NCBI GenBank assembly: GCA_029747585.1
Contig: JAPEVF010000164.1
Span: 1 to 64,000 of the forward strand
DNA: 64,000 nt
Origin: Pleurotus djamor
Taxonomy: Eukaryota > Basidiomycota > Agaricomycetes > Agaricales > Pleurotaceae
Direction: 5' to 3'
Below the pieces are notes generated by a model. It was not told the origin of the DNA. It did no database searches and saw nothing but the letters and a program-made list of their open reading frames with translations. Shown piece after piece: positions 34,510 through 45,360 of this stretch. The translations under genes were made by a program, and so were the position numbers. Within the stretch, counting starts at the first letter, position 1. Each line of letters starts with the position of its first letter.

Positions 34510-35797
34510 CGACGGGCAAGGCAGTAGGGAAAAAGACCGATGGAGCTGCAAGCAGCAGAATGGGAGCAGAGGGAATGTAAAGTAAAAGGTAAAAGGACGA
34601 ACCATGAATTCAACGGCGCTGCGAGACATTGAGATCTGATTGCCTGGGACCGGGCGATGCTGAGGTGCCTGTGAAGAGGCTAGAAGAGGGCTTCTAAGTG
34701 AGAGGAGATGGGGATGGAATCGCAGAGGAAACGTACCCGAAGCTGAGAGCAAGGAAGGGTCGAGGGCAAGGATCAACAGATTGGCCCCTCCTCCGCCTGC
34801 CGGTCAAACACAATCAATTGGATCCGCGTATTCGCTCCTGCCCTTCGGGGTGGTGTTGGCGCATAATCGAGCGGGGAGGGTCTTGTTGGCGTTGACGTTG
34901 GAGTGTTGATAGTTGGGATACGAGGAAGAGCTAGAAGGTGACGAGACGTGGTGGGTGGGGGCAGACGAATCTGCTCCATCCGATGTTTTTGACATCGGTG
35001 GAGGGATCCAAGCGCGGGCGGAGAGCATCACATTCATGATACCATCAGGGCAAACGGATGTCGATGGATGCTCGGAGCGCATTGGTGGCAGCGTTGGTAG
35101 AGCGGAGGCTAGGGCGAGGCGATGGGTAAATGTTCGAACACGGATTCAAAAGTGCACTCACAACATTTTCCTTTCTCTTCCCATTCCTGCGACGAAATCC
35201 TCTTGCTCGGTGACCGTCAACGAATGATATGACTCTTGAGACTCCAGGTTTTCGATGACAGTATGCCGACCATACCCGAGGCTTCATCCAAGGTTTTTGA
35301 GCGTACTGGAGGGTGCCAAGCGCGAGAAGAGTAGCATCACGGATGACGCAATGACCGAGAGTGATACGAAGGACGCATAATCCACGAGCGTATTATTGGC
35401 GACGTTGGCACGAAAGTCCTAGCTGACTCCAAGTCAGGACAACGGATAAAAACGGAAACAGGACTCACGGCGCACTCAGATTTCCTCTCTGAAATCCTAC
35501 TGTTCCCGCAGATATCGACGCTCCCTTCGTGACTGTCGATAAAAACCCTCACTCAATACGCCTTGTTTTCGATGTCAGCGCGTTTGGGCAAGTGGAATAT
35601 CTTCATCCGAGCGTAGCCATTGGCGACAGGTGAGGTTCGCGGTCGTTACATGAGTAGAAGCTTTTGAACGGCAAGTATTCGTAAAGAAAACCATCTGCCC
35701 ATGAAGGAGCCTGGTCGATGCGGTGGACTTGGAGGGAAGAAGTTAGAAAGACGAGAAAATGTGCGATGAGCGCTAAACGAGCCATCTGATGACGTCA
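34510..35797 (-). repeat. Dispersed module copy D (inverted, truncated)
   Basis: Read on the minus strand this matches copy B (51769 onward). It starts with TGACGTCA (35790-35797) and TTTAGCGC (35770-35777). It continues with GAGTGCGCCGTGAGT-type and GTGAGTGCAC-type splice-donor-like sites (about 35470 and 35160), a CTCTCAGCTTCGGGTACG segment (about 34730-34750), and TTGAATTCATGGTTCGTCC (about 34600). It stops at the palindrome boundary. The GTGAGT-containing part occurs twice, about 320 bases apart. No open frame supports a protein. Confidence 0.7.
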
Positions 35798-36881
35798 TCC
35801 TTGCCCGCTCTTCCTCTCTTGAGTCCAACTTGAGTCTTCCTACCAACCTCCAGCTTCCTCCGTCCGATTCAGACCAATGGTTTCAAGGGCTCTCCTTTGA
35901 AAGGGTCTTCAACAAACTCGTCGGTGAGCCCCGCTGTTGATCTTACCTCCGTGCGTTAGCCTAGTGTTTCTTACGGTACGCATTCGGGTTACTTGCCCCA
36001 AGTTCCGACTCTCAAGCTGATTTTTCATTTAGCGTTTCGCGTCTCTTGTCTTTCAACATGGCCGGCCGCGTAACGACGCTCAACTCTGACGGAAAGGCTT
36101 CAGACTCTACGGATACTCTATCAACCGTAGGTGACATTCTCATAGACTCAAAGATGTACTACATTCTAATGCATATTACCCACTAGCGCACCTGCCTGCA
36201 CAGCTCCCTCCTTTCCTAACTCAGGATCAACCAGCCATGGACGAATTGGGAGGACGTACTCACTGATAGGTTCCTGGTATCAACAAAAGGACAACGGCGG
36301 TACGCCAGGGCAAGGTCAGCCAGAGGTTGCGTGAAAAGCAATACGAGAGAAACGTACCATGTAATGTTGGGGGAGAAGGGCTACGGTAGAACTCTTCTTT
36401 CGCGCGGATACTGTGTTAGAGATGAGGGCTGTGGGCATTGGTCAATGATGATGAATCAGAGAGGATATTTACGCACCAATGCACCCCAAACCGTGATCAT
36501 AGTCATACATGCTTCTTGAGGAAGTGTTTAGTGAGATGTCTTGGTTCTTGGATGGTCTGTAAGGGTTAAGTTGGTCTGGCACAATGCAAGTAAGAACTCC
36601 CTAGCCCCTAATTGGGATTCATCAGACATCTTGGTCTTTACTTATGTACAAACATCCAATGTTCCTCTTAGCCAAGCCTCATGCAGAACATGAGGTGTTC
36701 AGTATGTATATGCTCAACTGGAGTCTGGCTGACCTTGAGTCATAGAAAGGGCCATAGCAGGAACACAATGATGTTAGTAAAAAGGGGAGAGGTTAAATGG
36801 GAGGAACTCAGGAAATTGCATAGGATTGGAAAGATACAGTGTGTAAACTCTCTGTCTACAAGTAAATTATTCAAAGGACCT
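35798..36881. other. Intergenic and decayed sequence
   Basis: No gene was recognised. From about 36.5 kb the base composition shifts to A/T-rich, continuing to about 38.2 kb under the F-box/LRR-like region. Confidence 0.35.
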
Positions 36882-38153
36882 TCAATCCTGGTCAGAATGA
36901 TATGTAAGTATAATCCCAGCCTTTTTAGCCATTTCAGAAGCTGTTCCCATCCATTTTGGGATGGACTCATACTTTATCACAATCTCTTGAATAGGATGTC
37001 CCCTCCCCCTTGCTGCATCAGCTGCAAGAAGTGCAGTGAACATGCATTCATCATTATGCTGGCATACCCCAGTGTAGGTAAGGCAATTGAGCTTGGGAAA
37101 GAGGGTAAAAATCAGACTTGGTGTCATCCAAATATCAGACAAGATCAGGTTACAAAGAGAGGAAGAGGTCATCCACATTGGAACTTCATTTAATTCCATG
37201 ATATCATAGGCAACCTGATAATAACTGGCTGACAATGTCAAGAATTTTAATGCTGGAAATGAGAGACAAAGCATACAAATGTGGCCTGGATCTATTAAAG
37301 ACAAGAAAAATGAAGTCAGATTGGCAAGCACTGGTGGATCTGCTGTTACTGAAGGTATGTCCATGTAAATGGACTTGGCATGCTCCAATATTGGATCTAG
37401 AGTAAGATCTAGGTGTTCAAGGCAAGGTGAATGAATAGATAGGTATTGAAGAAGACAATGGAAGGTGAGTGCATCAGTATGCACTCCAACAAGGCCTGTA
37501 CACTGTGAAAGTTGATGAAAGCTGTAAACCTTGCAAACAGAATGAATGCCCTCTCTCTGATGCTGCAATGCCACGGGGTGCAACCACATGAAAGTGTTCT
37601 TCTCCTGGCTATCATCAATATCAACAATAAATCTCTTTCTTCCACAGCTACCACTTTTAAAAATGTCAAGCATTAATACTAGCAATTATTATAATATCAA
37701 AGACATACCAAGTATTCCAACCCTCATTGTCTGGCTTGGGTATAACACCATTGCCGCAGAATAAACAGGAAGACAATGTTTTTTCAGGACAATCAGTCAG
37801 AACTGTCTCAATATGATTTGATAGAAAGACTGCAGAGTGATTCTGGGATGAGAGAGAAGCTGCTTTGCTAAGTGTAAGGATTTCAGAGTTGGCAGCATCA
37901 GTATACCAGTGACTCTGATGTAGATATGGGTTTGCCTNAAAAAAGCTGAAGTAACCTGGTACAAGAAGATGAAAAAGAAACATACCTCAAAGAATTCAAG
38001 AAGCAGTGCAGTTGGAATAGCTGTTATTGAATGATAGTGATTCATTATAATCATGGGGAAAGAGATCTGGGTTGTTCCAATATGGGTTTGTAGATCCAGA
38101 TATCTTTGATGTGTAAGAAGATCCCTTGCAGTTTGAGATTTACTAGATATCAA
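36882..38153 (-). CDS. F-box/LRR-like protein, probably fragmented
   Basis: On the minus strand the main open exon (37685-36882) encodes a leucine-rich, repeat-like protein. It includes SPCLEHLDLTLDPI, FPALKFLTLSASYYQ and LFPKLNCLTYTGVC segments, as in agaric F-box/LRR proteins. It ends KKAGIILTYHSDQD. Upstream, an F-box-like ITAIPTALLLEFFE piece lies near 38030-37985, and a further exon (about 37920-37710) carries HWYTDAANSEILTLSK. A plausible donor (GTATGT) follows the WNTW codons at about 37710, but the chain was not completed with certainty, and an N at 37938 sits in the region. Such proteins usually recruit targets to SCF ubiquitin ligases. The DNA is more AT-rich than most genes here. 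Confidence 0.5.
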
Positions 38154-38156
38154 CTC

Positions 38157-38804
38157 TTAATTAGCATGAAGGAAACAAAGGAACTTTAGTACATACACAC
38201 AGGAAATTAAGAACTGTTCTAGGCGTGTTTTAAATGCACCCATGCGAAGCCTTGCATTTTGGACAATCCGAGCAATATCAAAATCTGCTCGGAGAGAGTA
38301 CATGACTGACCACAATACCCGGCACCAAATTGGCCCAATTGCACAGTTTTCAAGTCCACCTTTATACCGGCGTATTTCATCAACAAATAGCATCATTGAG
38401 TCACACCAGTATTGAATATGGCGCGATTCACGATCCACCCAGAATTTCTCCATGGTCCAGGAGTCCAAGCGAAATTTGAGTATTTTCAGCTCTATGCCCT
38501 CAAGCAGCTGGCCTGCTATGGTGGTTGTTATAAAGAGATCATGAAGTTCATTCTTCATCTCTCGGAGGAAGGTGATAGTCGACAGGGTATCTGGAATGGG
38601 GGAGAAGGCTTGATATGCCTCAGCAATAATAGATGCAAGGGTTGAATAGGGAGCCTTCGTTGGTAGTCCCATCCCAGAGAGGTTTGTTGATGCCATGAAG
38701 CGAGCAAGCTCAGGTGAGTAGTAATTGGTGATGTTGGTTTGGTTTCCAGCGACATCGTTGAATGCGCCGTGAATAACAATGGTTCCATGATTAGTGACAG
38801 GCAT
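38157..38804 (-). CDS. Agaricomycete protein with N-terminal FNDVAGNQ motif
   Basis: The 215-residue frame starts MPVTNHGTIVIHGAFNDVAGNQTNI. The G-x-F-x-x-V-x-G-N-Q motif near the N-terminus is common in expanded, poorly characterised agaricomycete protein families, some with NLR-like architectures; this is from memory of the family. The remainder is helical (TFLREMKNELHDLFIT, WCDSMMLFVDEIRRY) and ends with a hydrophobic CVYVLKFLCFLHAN, possibly an intron read-through. The stop is only a few bases from the F-box/LRR-like region, so one continuous spliced gene is possible. A run of about 12 G lies just upstream (38818-38829). Confidence 0.55.
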   Translation of the reverse strand: MPVTNHGTIVIHGAFNDVAGNQTNITNYYSPELARFMASTNLSGMGLPTKAPYSTLASIIAEAYQAFSPIPDTLSTITFLREMKNELHDLFITTTIAGQLLEGIELKILKFRLDSWTMEKFWVDRESRHIQYWCDSMMLFVDEIRRYKGGLENCAIGPIWCRVLWSVMYSLRADFDIARIVQNARLRMGAFKTRLEQFLISCVYVLKFLCFLHAN

Positions 38805-40429
38805 TGTTGAGAGAACTGGGGGGGGGGGGTGCTGGAAAGGGAGGAAGACTCGACGCGATACGATGTGATGCGATGCGTTGATAAGTCAAGGACAAGTCTG
38901 TGGGAATATCTTGGGAATATCATCGGGCGGAGACATCAAACCTTGTGTCAAACGGTCCGCAAACGCACCCGATGCTCAATCGCGAGATCACTGATCTGCA
39001 CACCCGGTACCATTATTGTTGCTACCCAGTCATTCAAATGGATACATGCGGCCGCGGACAATGTGGGTAGACAATGACAGATGCCCCCCTTGGTTTCCTG
39101 AAATGATTCTACTTCCCTCACACTATCACATACCCAAGACACGCTTGAAGCGCCTGCAAGGAACCCAGCACACGCAACGAACCGATGAGTATCAAATTAA
39201 CAGCTACTTATGAACAACGAAGAATGCGCAAGAATGACAGAGAGGTACGACGGTCACAGACGGGGATGTTACTCTCCGTACCGTCTACAATTCTCCACTC
39301 AACCGTGTCACCTGGCTTCTTAGCGTTCAGCTTGCCACGGTGAATATGTTGTCCGAACCTTGAAAAATGACAGAAACACCACCATCGCGTGGGGGATAAG
39401 CAACTTGTACTCCAAAGGCAGCCGTCGAGCGGCGGACACAATACCACAGCGGCGAGAACCAATGAAAATAAACACACAAACTCAAGAAAATGAAACGTTG
39501 GAGGGAGTCCTCGCCGATGACAGCGCATTCGAGTAAGCGAGATAATGGGACGGTAGAAACGGCAGAACGTGAGGGTCAGGGCCCATGGAAGCTTTCGTCC
39601 GTGTGGAAGGAACATACTGTGGAATGCGGTACGTACGTGAAGCGTCAGCGTGTGTCCGTTATTTGAGCCCGTTCAGGACTGTTTGCGGGCGGCGCTCGAC
39701 GCCACGGCGTCGAAATCGAGCAAATGAATGGAATGGCTGAGGTGATTCGGAGGAAGAGGTAACGGGACCACCTCAACGTCGACATGGCCATTCCAGCATT
39801 GAGGACAACAACGCGGACTGGTTGAGCCCGGGGGAATCTACGTCGAGGAGAGAGGAATGGGGAAATGTGAGAGCGAGGAGTAAATGAAAACAAAAGTTAT
39901 AACTTACCATCTATGATGTGGACACAGTCGGCGAGGGTGTACCTGTCCGTTGATGACCATTCTGTGGAGGGAGAAAGCGGGGAAATGGGGCACGAGCGCG
40001 GGGACGAAAGAACAGAACGGATAACATGGAATAGACATAGAACTTGTGACATGAAAACTGGAACGCCTCGGGGTCGCACAGCATCCAAAATGGCATAAGG
40101 AGGGCCACCTCACAAGGAATAAGGAGTATACGGTGGAGAAAGAAAAACGAGGCAAGGAGAGATAAGCACGCTGCACTGCGCCTGGAAAGACGCACGAGAA
40201 AGCACACTCTGCGGGTAGCTGAACTCCAACTAAGACGGTCTCGTAGGAGACTCGGAAAAGAGGCCGATTGCGACCCCACGATCCAAGCTATGGGTCAACC
40301 TCATCAAAGGGCTCACGTACGGACGGTTGCTGGTCATCAGTACGAGTGAGCATCCTCAAAGCACAAAATCAAAGTGGAATCAAAGAAGAAAAGGTNAGAA
40401 TTGGAGAGTTACTCTAGCTTCGCTGAGAG
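38805..40429. other. Repeat-rich region without a defensible gene
   Basis: Many overlapping short frames occur on both strands, but none resembles a family. This probably continues the inverted module copy E or other decayed repeats. An N lies at 40396. Confidence 0.35.
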
Positions 40430-41831
40430 CCGAGAAACAAAAGGTAAGAAGCGAGAGCCGAGAAATGAGAAACAAGAATTAAGAAACAAAAAGGAGAAAC
40501 GAGAAGCGAGAAAGGGAAGTAAGGAAGCGTCCATCTCATGATATAATTAGAATCGTAAATGTCCATCATGTATGCGAGTCGACGGGAAACATTGGTACGG
40601 GCGTACGGCGAGTGACACCTGGACAAAAACTGGGGGAAACTGCTTCACTACAGTCCCGGGGAACCACAGGTTTGTAGGTGACGGGCGGTGGAAAACGCCA
40701 GCCAGGTGGAGAAAGCTGGAGGTCGAACGCCTGGAGGCCAATAAGCAGGAAGGGCTAAAGGAAGAGTGGCGTGAACGCTTGCGTCAATCGGGAATGGAAT
40801 GAAAGTACTCACACAGCAACAACCTCCAACCTTGTCGATGGTCCCTTCGAGTTTATTGAGGTCCGCGAGACAGGTGGCATGGAGGAAGCGAAGCAGCTGG
40901 AAATCTACGAGTAAGAAGGCAGTGTGAGCTGAACAGAGAGTGACGCACCCACTAGCCCCACTCCGAAGAAGGCATACAGTCGCATTGAAGGGCTATGTTG
41001 GCGGCAACAGCAGCATCAGATGGCTAAGAAGGAAGAGTTCGTTTGGAGAAAGGCCTGTTAGCGAAGTAATTGTGATCATAGGAACGAATTTTATCGGTTA
41101 TGAGAGGCAGGAAGACGGACAAGGCAGGTGCGGGGCGGATGGGGAAAAAGATGGGGTGTACGAGGTTGTAACCACAGCACCAACAGACTATAGTAGAGAT
41201 GTCTATGTAACCTACGAGGAGAGGATACGAGGAGTAGGGAGACGAACCATGGCTGCATGTCGACGGGGTGTACCAGCATGGGAAGATGACGAGCTGCGCC
41301 GCGTCGACTTCCTGTGTGATTTGAAGGTCTGAAATCGTAATTAGGCACCGAAGCCAAGCACGATGTCGAGGCAATTTGGGTTGCGTTTGGCGTTGGTTTG
41401 GATGGAGAGTCATGCTTTCTAGGGGACACGCTGGGAGGATAAAAAAGGGAGGAGTTCGACGATAAGATGGATGTCAGCAAAGGAGAGAAGAGGATACGCA
41501 CCGGTAGTTCTCTTGTCACAGTAAAGCGTGAATTCTCCCCAAGACCCAAGAACGACCTTCAATGAGACTGCTGGAGGTGCCGGTGAGGTCGAGACCTATG
41601 GAAGTCTGTGGATTCGACAAGCCGTGTAAGTAAAACAACGGAGCAAGAAGGGGAGCCGATACGCGTACATACTCATTCTGACGCTCATCACGAGAGACGA
41701 CAGGGTTCCTGGGGAAAGGATGAATCAACAAGATTGATACAGGATAAGGCCAGGAACGTACCAAGGCAGACCTCGCGTATCTCTCTTATGCTGCACGCCT
41801 GTTTCAACGATACAACGGTTTCAGTGCTCCT

Positions 41832-41864
<33 letters not shown>

Positions 41865-42103
41865 AGAAACCAGGAGGAGCGGGTAGTGTCGGAATCAAAT
41901 TTGGGCGTGTGTCGGCGTCGCGTTCATTGTTCGTTTCGCGTGCGAGAGTGCACCTGCGGGTTTATTATCGTAGGATTGCTTAGTTGTACATGTAACAAGC
42001 CTGGTTGATACGGCCAGGATACGGCAGACATCAAGGGGGAAAGAGAGAGAGGTTGGAGAGACGCCAGAGAGAGACGCGTGGGCGATAGGCGCCTTGATGA
42101 CAT
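40430..42103 (-). repeat. Probable dispersed module copy E (inverted, degraded)
   Basis: On the minus strand a CRE-like TGATGTCATC (about 42094-42103) is followed by CGCCTATCGCCCA, resembling the start of other copies. A GGTGCGTATCCTCTTC-type donor lies near 41505, as in copy B near 52660. The end is a pyrimidine-rich tract (purine-rich on + at 40430-40530, with GAGAAATGAGAAACAAG), as at the ends of copies A, B and C. The TTTAGCGC element is not intact. Homology is weaker than for copies A-D. Confidence 0.45.
41832..41863 (+). repeat. Trinucleotide microsatellite (CGT)n
   Basis: About ten uninterrupted CGT units occur inside the degraded module region. Confidence 0.9.
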
Positions 42104-42720
42104 CATACGATCTGCGCTCCTCTGAGTCTCTTCTCTTCCTCCACTGTGACTCATATCATGCACCCATCCTGTTTACTCTCACCGCGAATCACGCCGGACA
42201 CGCGATATCCATGGGAAACTCTGTCGTACCATGAGATCTCTTTTGGTCCGGGCCAGATCTCTTTTGTCATTTCCACCCACCTTTCCGCCGCCATTCACAA
42301 GGCCCACTTTCTTCACAATCAATACATGTTTACTCTGGATGCTGGTGGCGATTCAATCCAACTCGGAGCCTTACCCGTCTCTGTTCATCCCCATAGCAAG
42401 ATGGGTCTCGTAGCTCTCTTCCCAGGGATCGGACCGCTGCCGTTTCTACCCTCAATACGCCTTGATACGTGGAAATCATCGTCGAATGACACTCGGGGCT
42501 ATATGAAGATGAATCTCGATTTGAGAGTCACGGCAGTGACCTTCAACGCGGACCGGTATGCTGTAATCCGTCGATACATCTGTCATTTCATAGCGCTGAG
42601 ATGATTGACGGGCACCAGCGAATTGGTAAGTTCAATCGCCTCGAGGTATTGCTTACCTCTGTTTACCCCCACTATCCACTCAACCGTTCCCATCCTCCAC
42701 AGCTTTCCTTCATGCCTCCA
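42104..42720. other. Region between module copy E and the hairpin array
   Basis: This holds an open frame of 152 codons on + (42146-42604) that does not resemble any family. It may be chance or a decayed gene. Confidence 0.3.
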
Positions 42721-43514
42721 TCTACGGTGCTCAAGCGTTGTAGAGATGTGCATCGAGCCCGCCAGCAACTATGGACATCCATATCTACGGTGCTTAAGCG
42801 TCGTAGAGCAGGATGAATCATGTGTCGGGCTACTCACCATCGTTTCGACATCTCTCATGCCTACATCTACGGTGCTCAAGCGTCGTAGAGCTGTGCATCA
42901 GGCCCATCGCCAACCATGGCACTCCGTATCTACAGTGCTTAAGCGTCGTAGAGCAGGAGTGTCTGTGGTTCGGTCACTACTAACACTTGTTTCCCCTCTC
43001 TTCTAGGTCGATCAGCGATCAGTCGAGCCATCTCAGATATTCTACGGTGCTCAAGCGTCGTAGAGCCTTGAGACCGGCTCCCTCTTCGCGGTGGAAAATG
43101 GATCGCGATAGCCAGCTCACATCTACGGTGCTAAAGCGTCGTAGAGCCAAGCGGGTCGTCGCGATTCACTCCCATCCCAGCCGTTGACCTATATCTACGG
43201 TGCTTAAGCGTTGTAGAGCCGAGTCGCGGATGAGACACTCACATTCACGGTGCTCAAGCGTCGTGGAGCCGAGTATCTTATCCGAACGCGGTGTGGTGGT
43301 CCATCCAGGATTCCAGGTTCGAGGCTCGAGTATGTCGATATCTACGGTGCTTAAGCGTCGTAGAGGCTGTATATACCTCGAGCCTCCCATCAAGAATACT
43401 CTAAAGGCCGTCTCTATATCCACAGTGCTGAAGCGTTGTGGAGCCAGAGATGGCGTCGTTTCCCGGGGTCGTAGGATGAGATTCCCACATTCACGGTGCT
43501 TAAGCGTCGTGGAG
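42721..43514 (+). repeat. Array of 11 short hairpin (palindromic) units
   Basis: Eleven 25-base units start at 42721, 42784, 42866, 42929, 43041, 43122, 43194, 43244, 43341, 43419 and 43490. The consensus reads TCTACGGTGC, then TTAAGCGTCGTAGAG, and is usually followed by C. Each unit folds on itself: CTACG pairs with CGTAG and GC with GC around a central TTAA, leaving two G/T positions that would be G-U pairs in RNA. Intervening DNA is 25-87 bases and mostly unique, except that units 1-2 plus spacer resemble units 3-4 plus spacer. Variant units 8, 10 and 11 change T to C on the left stem and A to G on the right together. Unit 10 also changes G to A with C to T. Confidence 0.93.
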
Positions 43515-45360
43515 CGGGGTTTCTTCGTCCTACGAGTACAGAGAGGCATTGCGAATGAGGAGGCTAATACCAAGGTATGTTGTTCCTCCCATTTACTACT
43601 TGTTCCTTAGTTATACTACACGCAGAATATTCCGCCGCTTCAACAGGACTCAAGACCGAAGGCATCCTCAATGGAAACAAGGTGAAGTAGCAAGCGCCAT
43701 CGTGTCGATTGGGTCACCGGTACTCGTGCGTAATCATCTACTCTATTTCCCCGTTTCCAACATCCACTAAGACCCAACTCATACAGTATCCGTCGAACGC
43801 AGAGTATCTACTCTCAAATCGAACGGTACGTTTTTATCTCCTCTCCTCTTTATTCTCACTTGACCCATACCTGATCTCTCCTACTATAGCCGTCAGTCAG
43901 TCGTTCAAGGAACCCACATATCGGTGAGTATGAATCTTGCCCTTTGGCTTCGTTTCATTTATCTTCTTTCAGGGTACCCCGTTAGTACGAGAGCGACTGG
44001 GATGTAGGTTAGCCTATGGTAGAGTACATCTTCGAGTCTATGAGAATACATACACCACTATAGTAAATACCCGTGAATTCCGTCCTTCGGTCGGCATCGA
44101 GCATCACTATGCACAGAGCTTTCACCCTGATAAACGAGAGAGAAGATATCAAGGTGAGCGGCGCGAGAACAACAAAGTTCGAGGATGTGAGACACCGTAA
44201 GAGGTACTCGGCACCTCGCCCCACTGAAGTAACCGTCGAACGGTAGTAGCCCCGGTCTGCGTAAACGAGTCTTGTCCCTTGACTTGACGAACGTTGATGT
44301 GAAAGTGAGGTGATCCTTTGTCGACCAGTTTCCAAACTCACTGCAACAGTTGCGGTCGATTTGCGATGGCTACTATGGCTCTGCAGAGGACACCGACCTG
44401 AGAAATGGGAAATGAAAGAGAAGAAATGAGAAAGACGAAATGAAGACTGAATATTGAGAACCGAGAACCGAGCATCAAGCCTTGAAGCTTGAAGACGTAC
44501 CTTGTATCAAGGGGCGGAAACACCCCCCAACTCCATCCAAGTCGATCTCCACTCTCGTGCATGAGGAAGAATTCGTTGAATTGAACGGATAATAAATTAC
44601 CGCTACTTCATAATACGAGCCTACCCCACCACAGGAAGTGAATGGCCGATGATATAATTCGTTGGGAGCCCAGCAACGTACCAGAGGCGTTTGGAGGTTC
44701 TCGATGTGCTACGAACTGCGTAGGGCGGCGCGTTCCTGTACCAAATTAAGGATAACCTGTGGTTATTCAAAGCCATGTCAGTGAAATTGATACACGGAAC
44801 GTTCCGCAGGCTACAACACTCGATATAGAGTAACGGGAGAGGACTTCCCAAGGAGACTGTGCCTAAAGTGAAGAGAAAAGAACATGAGTCGACGAGAATG
44901 ATGATGCAGGCAAAGCTGAGCTTAGACCTCGAGACCACAAAAGCTCTGTAAAATAGAGGACACTCGTGATTGAAGCCTGTAGCGGTACTAAAGCTGTCAG
45001 CATGGACGGAGAAACGAGAAATTTGAACGGAGAACCCGGGATATGAGAAATGAGGCCCACATCACAGAAAATAGATAAACGCGGCTATGAATGCAGTGGA
45101 AAAATGAGAAACGTGGAAAGAGAAGATATACACGGAACCAAAAGCAAGAAAAGACAGAGGAGAAAAGAGATGCTCGAAAGCGTCCAATTGGCAGGTTGAC
45201 TCGGCAGTGAGGGGATTCGAAAACGCTCAGGTCCATCGCCGCCCGGTAACGCTATACGACGGTATCAGCCCACAGAAGACCGAGTACATGTCGATAGGTT
45301 GGAGCAAGATGGGAAGCCATCCGCCTGTGCCATTTGAAAGAGAAGAACAGGCAAAGGTTA
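43515..45360. repeat. Upstream part shared with 50.9-51.7 kb (module A side)
   Basis: Segments here recur upstream of copy B. The stretch around 44092-44160 (GCATCGAGCATCACTATGCA) matches 51054-51120. The stretch 44490-44770 (AATTCGTTGAATTGAACGG, GTAGGGCGGCGCGTT) matches 51175-51480. The stretch 44800-44990 (AGAACATGAGTCGAC) matches 51500-51690. Purine-rich tracts (GAGAAATGAG type) lie at 44400-44480 and 45000-45140. No protein gene was recognised. Confidence 0.7.

Noticed and set aside
42146..42604. 152-codon open frame next to the hairpin array
   Set aside because: No family resemblance, and it lies among decayed repeats where chance frames are frequent.
42721..43514. CRISPR-like array (short palindromic repeats with unique spacers)
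   Set aside because: The genome is clearly eukaryotic, spacing is irregular (25-87 bases), no cas-like gene is present, and spacers 1 and 3 are duplicates. The resemblance is only formal.
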